The notes beneath the pieces are model-generated. The model did no database searches. It saw only the letters and a list, made by a program, of their open reading frames with translations, and was not told where the DNA came from. From contig NC_044296.2 of the NCBI RefSeq assembly GCF_004027225.2, positions 4,074,796-4,138,795 on the forward strand: a stretch of DNA of 64,000 bases, written 5' to 3'. Source of the DNA: Strigops habroptila (taxonomy: Eukaryota > Chordata > Aves > Psittaciformes > Psittacidae). Each line of letters opens with the position of its first letter. Position 1 is the stretch's first letter. Shown here piece after piece: positions 13,301 through 25,300 of this stretch. The position numbers were made by a program, and so were the translations under genes.

Positions 13301-16300
13301 CAGGTATTGGCACTATAGCTAGTGGAGAGGAAGGGCTGGCATCTTGTTACTCTTTGTAGTTTTATCTGCTGATTCTGAGTCGAGAGAATGGGATTTAATG
13401 TTCAATTCCTAGGTTGCGGTGGTGCTCTCAGCAAATGAGACCAGACCTGGTGATGTTGTGAACATCAAGGTCAGAGCTGCAAAGTCAAGCTGTGTCTGCA
13501 TTGCCACTGTGGATAAGAGTGTCTACTTGCTGAAGACAGGTTTTCAGCTGACAGCCAGTCAGGTAAAAGGAAACTTAAGGCACTGGTATCTTTTTCTCAC
13601 TACTGCTACCTGCATTTCACCTTTAGCAGGTAGCCTTCATACCTAAGGACAGCAGTCTCTTCCCTTTCCCTGCAGGTTTTTCAAGAGCTTGCAGAGTATG
13701 ATGTATCTGATGCTTTTGGAGCTCCAAAGGAAGAAGGGCACTTCTGGTGGCCAGGCATGTCCTCCCGTAGACGCCGTAGATCTTCTGTCTTTCCCTGGCA
13801 CTGGGACATCACCAAGGATGCTCGCTTCGCGTTCACAGTAGGAAGAATCAGCCTCACTTCTCTATGGAGTGTCGTCTTTACTTTTATGTTTGCAGGATAA
13901 TTTTCAGCTCCATAGGCCATTCTTTTTTTCCCACATCTGAGCTGTTTCTTTGGGGGGGAGGCTGAAAAGTAATTTCTGAGAACAGAGTACGCTGTTCCAG
14001 CAAAGCTATTGGAGAAATGTGTTTGATTTTGGCCAAGTTGATGAGAGGGCCACATATCCTGTTGGGGGAAGGAATTCATGCTGATGCTCTGGAGAACCAG
14101 CCAGGTTACCAGAGGGTTCCTCCGGTCACGGGTGAGCTTACAGATCTCTCCTGCAATTACCTTGACAGGGGAGGAAGGTGGAACATGAGTCTTTCCTTAC
14201 AGCCTTTTCACTTTTAGACTATCCTTTGGAAATCCTTTAAACTTCTTTCCTGCCCTAGTTCTGCCAGCTTCTGAGGCCATCTGTGTGAAAGATCAATCAT
14301 GTTTTCTTTGTATCCTTGATTAGGTTACTACTTAAATGCCAGGTATTTAAGTAATTATGTTTGTTTGGTGTCTTTCAATACTTGACCAGATTTTAAACCT
14401 CTTATTTCCTTTAATCCGTGCTGTGTATTTGCATCAACTTCCAAGTTGAGCATTTAAAACAAGTTAGTTCTCTTTTTTTTCTTTTTAATATACACATGCA
14501 CTAATTCATTTCTTCATTGCTTTGGATCCTAACAATGCAGTCCTTTAAGCTAAAACCAGTTAGGTCATCTGTAGGTTTTAAAAGACATGCTCTGTTTCCA
14601 TTAGCTTCTTGCTTTCCTTTTGATTGAAATGATTGTTACCTGATGTATTTGAAGAGTTCTGCTTGTTGGCCTCCTTCTTGCCTCCCTACAGTTGCACAGT
14701 CGAGTCCATCCACCCTTTCAGACTCTGCTGCCACCCCAGCTCTTTGCCTTCTGCATGGCTGTAGCATGTAATGTCTGTTCCCTGATTGCCTGAAACTGTA
14801 AGGCCATGCCATGTGGAAGGCTCGCTATATATGTTTTATATTCTTTACATAGGCTTCTACTACTTGCCGCTCTTAAAAGATAGACTGGCCTAGAGAACCA
14901 GTGTCACAGGTCTAAGATTTTGTGTTCCTTCCATTTGTAAATCCACATAACTGCTGATAAAAACAGTGATCCTGGCTTCCTTCAGATCCTTTGCCTCTTT
15001 GATCTTTGTCCTTTCTGCAATTTCAGCTGAATTGTTCTATTATGTCGCCTTAAACCCCCCAGACTTCCGCATATTCTCCCAATGCCTCAACGTTTTAATT
15101 GTAAACTAAACCTCCAACTGTCCACTGCTTCAGTCAGTGCTGCTTCTCTCCCTGTCATCTGTTGGGGTTTTGTTCTGATGGGTTGGTTTTTCCTTACTGA
15201 GAGGCATAAACCTGTTCTGTACATCTGTTACTAGCTGGTACGTCTGCATTGCTCTACACCTGATTTGTAATAATTGGATGTGTATGTAAAGAGAACAAAG
15301 CTCATGCTGCCTTTGGTATCTGGGAACTGCTGTCTCTTATGAATAAGTGCATTTAGGGGACAGAGCTGGCAGACAGCTTGCTTAGGAATTCTGTAGTTTT
15401 CCTGTGAAGCTGTGTGGACAGTTTCCATTTTGCTTGGCATTCCTGGGAGCGCAGGACTGGTGATGTCTGATGTGAGAGCTGCCTGCTAACTGCAGCAGAA
15501 CACACTGGAAGCTTTTAAGAAGGGTAAAAAGCTGTAATGTAATGTTCTAGGGGAAAAATATGTGTAATAATTTTTCACCTGTAACTGCCTGGCAGTTACA
15601 CATGCCCAGAAATGTTAGATATTTGTTTAAATGCATTTTCCAAGCAAAAAAGAGCTTTCTCATAAAGCTTCTGCCTATGAAGTGTCTACATATTTTCACA
15701 TTAACAAACATTTTTATATTAAGTTTAAAAAAAAAAATCTTCAAGTTTCAATTGAAATTTACCCTGGAAATGTTGGCACAGGGTTGGGGGATTCTCATCC
15801 AGAAAGTTTTTATTGGAGTACGTTTTAATTCTCTTATCTCTTCTTTTCTTTTTTTCCCTTGCTGGTTTTTGTTTTGTGGTCTTCACTTTTATTGTTTAGG
15901 AAACTGGCTTGGTTGTAATGACTGATATAGTCAGCTTAAACCACAGACAGAATGGAGGCATGTACACAGATGAGGCTGTCCCAGCTTTTCAGCCACATAC
16001 TGGGACACTGGTGGCTACAATGCATTCTAAAATAGCACCAAGGTAACGTTTTTGCTGTAATGCATATAGTCTATGATACTCAGAGCTATTTCTTTCTATA
16101 TTCTCAGCTGTTTTCCACTTCCATGCCCCCAGGAGATTCCTTGGTTTAGACAAGGGGGGTGGTGAGGAAACTCTTGATAGACCCAACAAAAATTATAACT
16201 GAGACTACTTCATTAAATTTAAATTGATTATGGAAAGATGCAAAGTAATATTCTTCCAACTGATCACTTGAATCTCTGTTTTCTGTGAATGAGTTGCTGC

Positions 16301-19300
16301 TTCTCAGTGTGTGCAAGCTGGCCCTGGTTTTGCAGAGTTGCTTATTGCTCATGGTTTTGACCATTCACCTGGTGGTCAAAAGAACTACAATGAGGGAGTG
16401 TGAAGTACTCTGGTTGATGCTGCAGCTCCCGTTGGGTTCTGAGCCACCTGGTGGCCTCTCTTAGCAGAGTGAGGTTTGGAGGTTAGTTAAGAAAAAGGTA
16501 ACGAAGCATCACAGGTGTAGAAAAATAACTTAATTATGAAAATATGAGAGACCAAGACAATTCCAAGAGAAGAAACAGAGGGAATATAAAGTAGTGGTTG
16601 GGATAACTGCTATTAGTAAGGCCATGTCATGATCTCATGGGAAGTTACATGCTCTAAAAGATCCCTTTGATTTCTTTTGGTGAAAGAATTTGGACCATAA
16701 AACTCTTTTTTTCTTAAAAACCAACATAAATAACATAATATTATTTATGCCAATTTCTTTAGATTCTTATTTATGTCTTCAGACTGTTTGATGTGTGTGT
16801 GCACAATGGGATCATTTGGAAAGACGATGTAATGTGTGTCAAGAATGATATACCCATTCACTTTGTAATGAATCTATACTAGCTAGAGTTTGGTTGGTCA
16901 TGTGAGCTGCATGCAGGTGATAACAATGATTTATCAGTTACTGTTAAAACTGTCTTATTAAAAGAATTCATTGGCAAGGACTTATTTCTTGTTCTAGCAG
17001 AGCAGAGAAGAGAAAAAGAACCTTCTTTCCTGAAACGTGGATTTGGCACTGCCTCAATGTCAGGTATTGACAGGGAATTCCTTTAATTATACCCACAGAG
17101 TTGTATCCTCTTCAACTACAGAAAACAAAGCTTTTTAAAACCTACCGGAGTTACATTGGCACCCCTGATACTTCTTTCTTATTCCTTTTCTTCATTACTG
17201 CTTTAATTAAGAATCTTTCTTTGTAACATTTCATCTACTCTTGAAGTGTATTCACTTTCTTAGAGTTGAACCTGCCAGTTGTGAATACACTCAACCCATG
17301 TGTGATTCACCATAGTGTCACGAGCAGAGGGGTATCTTCAGGGAACAAAAGGAGCAGTGGTTTGGTTCAACACATTTCCAGCTTTTACCCACTTATGGAA
17401 ATGGTGTATCAACAAGTTATTGAGGAGGAAGTGAAGATATAGGTTTGCGGTGTGTGAGGAGATGGAGGCAGAATAGCTGCTTCTGTATATGCTGCTATAG
17501 CCTAACCATGGATTGGTGAGTATCCTATTTTAAATTGCACAGAGCCCTTCTTTCTCTTCCAGCTGATGTAACCTTAATTTACTGCCTAATAAATCATGCT
17601 TTCCACTGGGTTACAATTGGAACTAAAACCAAACTGAATAAACAGATAACTAATCTCTTCCAGAAACAGCACATCAGGATAATTTGAAGCAATTATTAAA
17701 AGGCTTCTCCAGGTTTGCAAGTAAAGTTCATTCTCAATAAATGATTATAAATTAAATTTGACAAGAACTTGCAGCAAGTGTATTCAAATCTGTTCAATTG
17801 AGCATGAAATATGCTTTGGAGAAATACACAAAGAATTCCAGAAGTGCCCGTTTGGGCCTCAGCAAGCTGGGCCAGTTAATTATAAGTGGGAGAGTGTGGA
17901 ATAAAAAGTTGCAGATTGCATTCTCTCCACTTCATTTCATTAGAAACAACTGAGTTGAGCATTCCTTGATTTCCACTCTCTTGAACAGGAAGAATTTTTG
18001 GTTTTCTTCTACCATTTATAATTATAATATACAATCCTCAAAAAAAAAACCCCAACCCAGAAACAAAAGCCTAATGTCAACTTCCCAAACCAATTCTAAA
18101 AATTCCTAGAGCCTGGCTGGAGGGTCTAATGGCTGGAAATGTGTGTGTACTTTGGCCCCCTGCCCAGAAGAGTAAGCGCCCTCATGTGTGAAAACAATGT
18201 TAATGCTGGTTATGGGCTGAAATCCCAGTGGAAAGAACATCAGCTGCAACAAATTGTCCGGTTAAACAGACTGGAATACTGCCAATTCTGGAGTGAGGAC
18301 ACCCTTCTGCTTACTCTTCAGGCCTGAAGTTCATTGCAGGTATCAGCTACCTAACTCCAGTTAGGATGAAGACCTAAATGTTAAGAAACTAGTGTGCTTA
18401 ATAGAAATGAAAATGACTTGGTGCTGTCAAGCCAAGTGCATTTCCCAGGATCTCCATTCTAGCTTGAGCTGGGGAACCACATTCACAGGCCAGAGTGCTT
18501 GGTGAGCCTAGTGCTGTTCAAAGGCATAGTGACCTCTAGGATTTTATCAAACTACTTATTTTAATCCCTTTCCTACTGTAATTTAAATAGAGCAGCACCT
18601 GACATGCTGCCTACTTACTGCCAGTTGCAATAGCTGAAGCTCATTGAAAATGACAAACAATTCATTTTAGATGATGAAAGTAAAGACACTTCATTGGTGC
18701 CAAAAATGGAAACAACCTTCAGCTGACCAGCAGTGAGATCACGACCCTGCAGTCTGTCCTGGATGGGGATCAGGCTGTATCCCAGGGTTGAAAGACACAG
18801 TGTTACGCTGTGAATGGACGCTCAGAGCTTGTTCTGAAGATCTTGCTTTCTTGTTTTCCAAGCCAAGTAAGATCCACATTAGTCTCAAAAGATTACAGAG
18901 CTAGCAGCATGTGTATGAGCTCTGGGGAATAAACAAGAACTTGAAAGAAAGCAACCTTAGGGTGTATTCATAACTGCCAGTCATCTTGCCAGTTGAGCCA
19001 TGAAATAGCTTTTGTTTTTACTTTAGAGGAAATGTTTTATGTTCCAGGCAAGGCCAAAGCTTCTTTGCAGGAGGGAAATAGCCAAGTCTGCAGAACAAAA
19101 TTGAATTTCTATTATTATAAAGCATGGGAGAGGATACCAGGTTTATGATACCCTGTTGTGGTGTGCACATGAAAGCTAAATACTCAGGACGGAAATCTGA
19201 TTTTTAATAATTAGTTTCAATCCTCACTGGAAGAAAATGATGGTTTTGGAAATTTCCTGAGTCAGGCATTCCAAAAACCAACCAGCCACAATGTTCCTGA

Positions 19301-22300
19301 CTCAAAACGTGCTCCCCTGGATAAGCAGTTGCTGAACTTGGTGTCTGGAAAACTTCTCATGTGCCTTTATGTTCAAGCAGTCTGCAGTGCAGCAATGTGT
19401 ACAAGGGTATATAATGGGTTCCAACAAAAATCACTTTAATTTCACTAGCTGTTAAATAAATGATTGCTGAACTGTTTTTAGCCAGGACTCTCTCCTTCTC
19501 CTCTCTTGACTTAGTGCAGACGTTTGCCTCTTAGAAAAGTGACTCTCTAATGAGGCTGCAAATGCCTGTAAAGCTTTTAATCCAGGAAGAATTTGTATGT
19601 TAGACTGTGTTTTGCAGAAGCAACTTCTGGCTCTTCTGCTCCTTATAAATGTGTATACTGAGCCTTTTCTAAGCTGTTGTTCAAAGCAGATGCTGATGCT
19701 ATGTAGCAAGTTGGGATCTGGAGGGAACTCCCCAAAATGTCTGTGTGTTTTAGTTGCATTCAAAAGCATTTCATTAATCTGATCAACGGAAGTGATTCCC
19801 TGTTCTCTTTGGCAGTAATGTGTCTGGAGAAGCACAGCTGTACGTGGAAGTGCCAGACTCCATCACCACCTGGATCACAGAAGCTGTGGGGCTGTCTGAG
19901 GAGCAGGGGTTGGGCATTGCTGCTCAAACAGAACTGAAGACATTTAAACCTTTCTTCATCGAGTTCACATTGCCGTACCATGTCATCCGGGGCGAACAGA
20001 CCAAAATCCCACTGACTGTCTACAACTACTTAGCTGTCTGTGTAGAGGTAACAGCCCTCTTTAGTCCTGTTGCTAAGTTACTAAATCCTGGTTTATCATC
20101 AGAATTTCCTAAAGTGATCTACAAGTTGCAGTAGATAAGGTCTAGGGATAATGTAGTGATAAGCTCAGATAAAAATACTGCTTTTCAATATGCATAAATG
20201 TCGTGGCTTTATTTACTTTTAGCTTGACACAACTGTAGTAGTCTGAAGTGTCTTGCAACACTTCAGAAGTACAAATATTGAATACTGTTGGAAGGACAAT
20301 TGGGAAGCTTGTCCTGAACCACAGAAAAGAATGTCCTTCAGAATCAAAGCTACTGAAAGGGTTTATTTTGAAAGAGGTTTTTTCCAATAAATCCTGTCTC
20401 CCTAGATGTTTTCTTCTCAAGCACATTATCTGTCTAGCTCTAGTAGTATCATGCTGAACTACTTGTAGAATTGCAGAGCTGAAAATAATACTGTCAGTCA
20501 AATACATTACTGGAAGGGTTGAAGAATGAATAATCTTGTGCCTACTATGATTTTTATTAAGCATTTTGTGGGTTTCAGTTTTGGGTTGTGAGTTGGTTTT
20601 TACAGCGGAAATCTTGCAGCTGAAATTTGCGTTCCAAAATTTCCACAGGTCCATGTGAAGATTTCTGTTCCAAAAGGCATAAAGTTTGTTGGGCATCCTG
20701 GGAAACACCATCTGACAAGAAAGAAGTGCGTTGCCCCTGGGGAAGCTAAACCCACCTCTATCGTTTTGTCCTTCAATGAGCTTGGACTGAGCAACATCAC
20801 TGGTAGTATAGATATAAAATTAGCTTGCTGCTTGAAGGAGTTTTACAAGTGTTCCTTTGTATTCCTCTTTCAGAAGAAAATTCTTATTACCTTTGTACCC
20901 CAAAGTGGAATCATTCATTCCACTTACTGCCAACTTTGCTCTTCAACCTCATTTGTTTCTTAGAAACAGCTTCTCTAACTGTAACGAGCTGAAGAGTCTG
21001 TCTGATCAAACTTCAGGAGATTCTCTGTTGTGTGATATGTGGTCGTGTAAGGTTTGGAGCTGTTACCTCTGCCTGGAAAGATCAGTTGCCATTTTTAAAA
21101 AGAGAATAACAATAAATTCTGTGTATCTATCAAGCAAATAATCACTCTAAAAACTGTTCAACACTGGAAACTATGAAAGAGTTTCTCTGTTGCCCCATGA
21201 CTGTCCAAATATTGTCCAGTTTTAGATGTGACCATTCAAATATGGAATCAAGGTGATATAAGAGAGCTGTAATTACGAAACACTCAATATATTGTTAATC
21301 AACTGTATCCTCATTAGTTTAGATCATCACTTGAATTCCTGAAGATCTTCCTATCTCAAAATCTCTGCTTCTTTCCCCTTCTGTTTCTTAGCAAAAGCTT
21401 TTGCTTACGGTGGAACCAATTGCTGTCAGGATGGGATGCAGACCTTGAAGAATGGCAAGCACTCAGAGGACAATTATCTGGACAGAAGGACCCCAGTGGC
21501 AGTGGATTATGTTCGCAGCAGTGTTATTATTGAGGTAAGAAAACAGGAATTTGTAGTAATTCAGAAAAAAATTGTAGCTGCTTGGGCAAATGATGGAAGT
21601 TTTTAGGTAGTCAATGGTATGTGAACAGGTTTATAAGCATCTTCAAGTTGATTTATGTTTATATTCTTGGAAATGATCAGTTTTAGTGGTGCATTTACAG
21701 AAAGAGCCTGTTGGATTCTGAGTTCCTGCTGGTGAATCTTCAGTACTGTTCAGAAGAAAAGGGCATAGAAATGTTCTCAGCTAAGCTTGCTCTGTTCATC
21801 TAACCAATGTGCTGCAATGTGAGATTTGTGGTTAGCATCTCTCTAGCTAGTGGAATATAGTGTAAGAACTTTCCTATAAAGGGTATAAACCACTGTACAG
21901 CAGCAGAATATTGTTTCTGTGTTTTGTAAGTAAAACTGAATAGCTGTTACTGCTAATCCAAGCCCTGTGTTTTTATGTATGGATTTCTGTCTTTATATAG
22001 CCAGAGGGACTGTCCAGAGAATACACCTATAGTGTGTTCTTCTGCCCAAATGGTAAGTTCATGATTTGAATGAGATACTAAGTTTGTTTGATTTAGTTAT
22101 AAATAGAAATATGTGGCTTCATCTCATGGGGAAAAAATAATAATAAAACCTCTTTGTTTCCATTTCTGTGTGATTGATGAGTTCTGGGGTGTAGAAGGAA
22201 CTTCTGAATAAAGAGTCTTTCTTCCCTGGCTGGCTAATTATGAATTTGCTCTAAGTGCCCAAGTGATTTCTGGAAATGGCAATTGAATTCCTTTACTTTC

Positions 22301-25300
22301 AGAACAGGTTCAGCATTCAGCACTGTGGACAGTAACTGTGACTGTGCTGCATTCGCAGTTGATGTGTTAAAATTCAGTTCTGGAATCAAGTATGTGCTTT
22401 CTGCCTGAGATTTGGATAGCTCAGAGTTGACTCCAGTAGTTGAACAGAGATGCTTTTGACCACCAGATTAGAACTGAAAAATCACTTACAGACTTCATAA
22501 GAATTCCAGCTCAGCTGTTTGAATTGAAGGATCATCTGTAGTGGAAGGGAGTATAAATAGAAGATGGGATGAAACATCCATGTGTACTTTTATAGTTTGT
22601 TTAAGAGAGGATGGAAAAAAGAACATGTATTTAGGAAAAGTCTGTTTAAATTTTAGCAATTAGGTATGGGTTGGTTTTGAAGTATGTGAGCTAAGCTCTA
22701 ATTCTTACAATATTCCATTCTTTTTCTGACTAGAGAAAATACACATTTCTACACCTAACAAATATGAGTACCAATACATGCAGAAACCTGCCCAGATGAC
22801 ACACTTTGACATCGCTGTGAAAGCACACAACGATGCTCACCTGGCCTTGTCCTCTGGGCCTCATGACATGGCAGAGATGACAGAGATTGTTATTGGTGGA
22901 CATCAAAATACTAAAACATGGATTTCCATCAGCAAAATGGGTGAGCCGGTGGCCAGCAGGGACACAGCTGGTATCCTCTCCTGGGATGAATTCCGCAGCT
23001 TCTGGATCAGCTGGAAAAATGGAATTATCCAGGTAGTGAATTTATCTATGAAATGGTCTGGAAGTCTCTTGCTTTCTTAAATAGAGATTGAGCACACATG
23101 TGGCAGATTTCTATTAGGCTTGCTTAGGAAGGTGAAAGCTGCATTCCTGTTGCTCTTTCTATATTAAGTCTTGATCAGGCTGTTTTAATCAGAACATATC
23201 TGCTTGCCAAATTATGTTCTCGGTACCTCAGTCTCTGGTGTTTTTAGTGCTAAGTGTGCTGAAAGCTATGGAGGTCAAGCCTTTGGAATTCTCATTAAAA
23301 TTCCTTGGATTGTTTTATGGGTGGGAAAGGTACTGATCCATCTACAGTGTTCTCTGATGCACACATAAGTTATTAGGTCCAAGGATACATGGCAAACTGA
23401 CTTCATACATGTGGGTTCTTGGAACTGCATGGTTTTTTGTTCCTTTCAGGTTGGCCATGGTACTCGGGTGCTAAATGAGTCTATTATTGTGGAGTGGACA
23501 GTCCCCAAACAGCTTGAGGTGAAGTACATTGGCTTTTCCACAGGCTGGGGGTCAATGGGAGAGTTTAAAATTTGGAGAAAAGAAGAGACTGATGAAAATC
23601 ACAATGAAGCATTTACTCTTGGAGTTCCCCACAACATAATTCCAGGATCAGAAAGAGCTACGGCTTCAATAATAGGTATCACTTATGAGGAGGTATCACT
23701 AGGTACCAGTTATCAAATATGAAGAGATACTCCAGCTGTTACTTGCTTCTGACCAGTATTTGAGTAATACATGCCACCTAAGATAGTCATAGGTTGTCAC
23801 AAAGGTGTATGCTGCTTAATTCTGGGACAAATAATCATTTGGGGGATTTTTGGTCACTTGTTTGAACCCTCTTTGAGTTGACAATGTCTTAAAGTTGATA
23901 CCATCTGATACCTCGGCTTTGCAGAGGCACTGTCTGTTAGAATTCAGAGTATTCATTTCGTAATGAAAAATTGTGCTGTGTTTAAACTCAGACTCTAAAT
24001 TGGGGAATCATGGACAATCAAACTCTGAAATGTGAAATTTCTTTATTCCAGCAACAGCTTGAAGGGCTAAGACTTAACATTTAAAGGACTTTCAACTTAT
24101 GATGTGGTTTCTTTCAGATGACTACCTGTAGTTAGTAGAATTTAGTGTAGTCAGGTGGACTTTAATTGTAAGACATCAAAAGGAAGTAAAGCATTTCCTT
24201 GCTACTGAACATACTGCTTCTTTTTCAAACAGGAGATGTGATGGGTCCTACACTGAACAACTTGGACAATCTTTTGCGATTACCATTTGGATGTGGGGAG
24301 CAGAACATGATCCATTTTGCTCCTAATGTTTTTGTCCTGAAATATCTGCAGAAAACCAAGCAACTCAGTCATGAGGTGGAAAGCGAAGCTACTGATTACC
24401 TTGTTCAAGGTAACTCCTTACACTTACAGTTTCTAGAGGGGGAAGAGGCTTGTAAGTTAGAGAGCTTATCACTAGTATCACATTGTACTTTCTAACCAAC
24501 AGCGTCCCAAGTGATAAGGATTCATCGTTTCTTGTAGGATAATCTCACAGGTGAACAGATTTTAATGGCAAGATGCTTACCCTTGCTATGTAGTCAGCAT
24601 TTCCCTTCAATAACTCCTAGTTTACATGCTTATTGCTTTGTATGTTATCTTTTTTTTCCCTTAGACAGCTTATTTCTATGTTTAAACATTCCAGAAAGTC
24701 GAGGAGAATTAAATTTAGTAAAAATCTGTATATTTAGAGGGTTTGCCTTATTCATAAGTTGTCTTCCCAGTCACTACATGTCTCTTCTCTGAACTTTCCC
24801 TTTTTTAACAGTATTTTCTTAGTAACAGTATACCCAAAATCAAAACTTAGTATCCAGAGTAGTTAATCTAGAGCCATATAACAAAGGCTTTTATCTGTCC
24901 TTTCAGTGTCCTGTCCTACCTCACTAAACAGCTCAAAGCAATCCATCTTGTTATGCACTGATTTTCTCAGCATTCGTTTGGGAAGAGCCACATGCAAAAT
25001 AGTTTTATAACTAAATACAATTCTCAGGACAAGTCAGAATTCAGTGATCATTAAAAACAAGGATGACCCAAAGGGACAACGTTGTCTTGTGTATGAGTCA
25101 GACAATAGTCATGTCATGAAATCAGAGGTGACAGGATTAGGTGGTTCTCCTCTGAAAATATAAATCTTAAGCGTAATGTGTAATCTATTTCTTGTATTCA
25201 GCAGCAAAAGCCCAGTGCTGCTTCCTTTGCCTGGCTAAAGGCATTTCACTTGTCATTTTTTGTGCTTGCTGATAGCAGTAAGACAAAGGGAATTTTTTCA

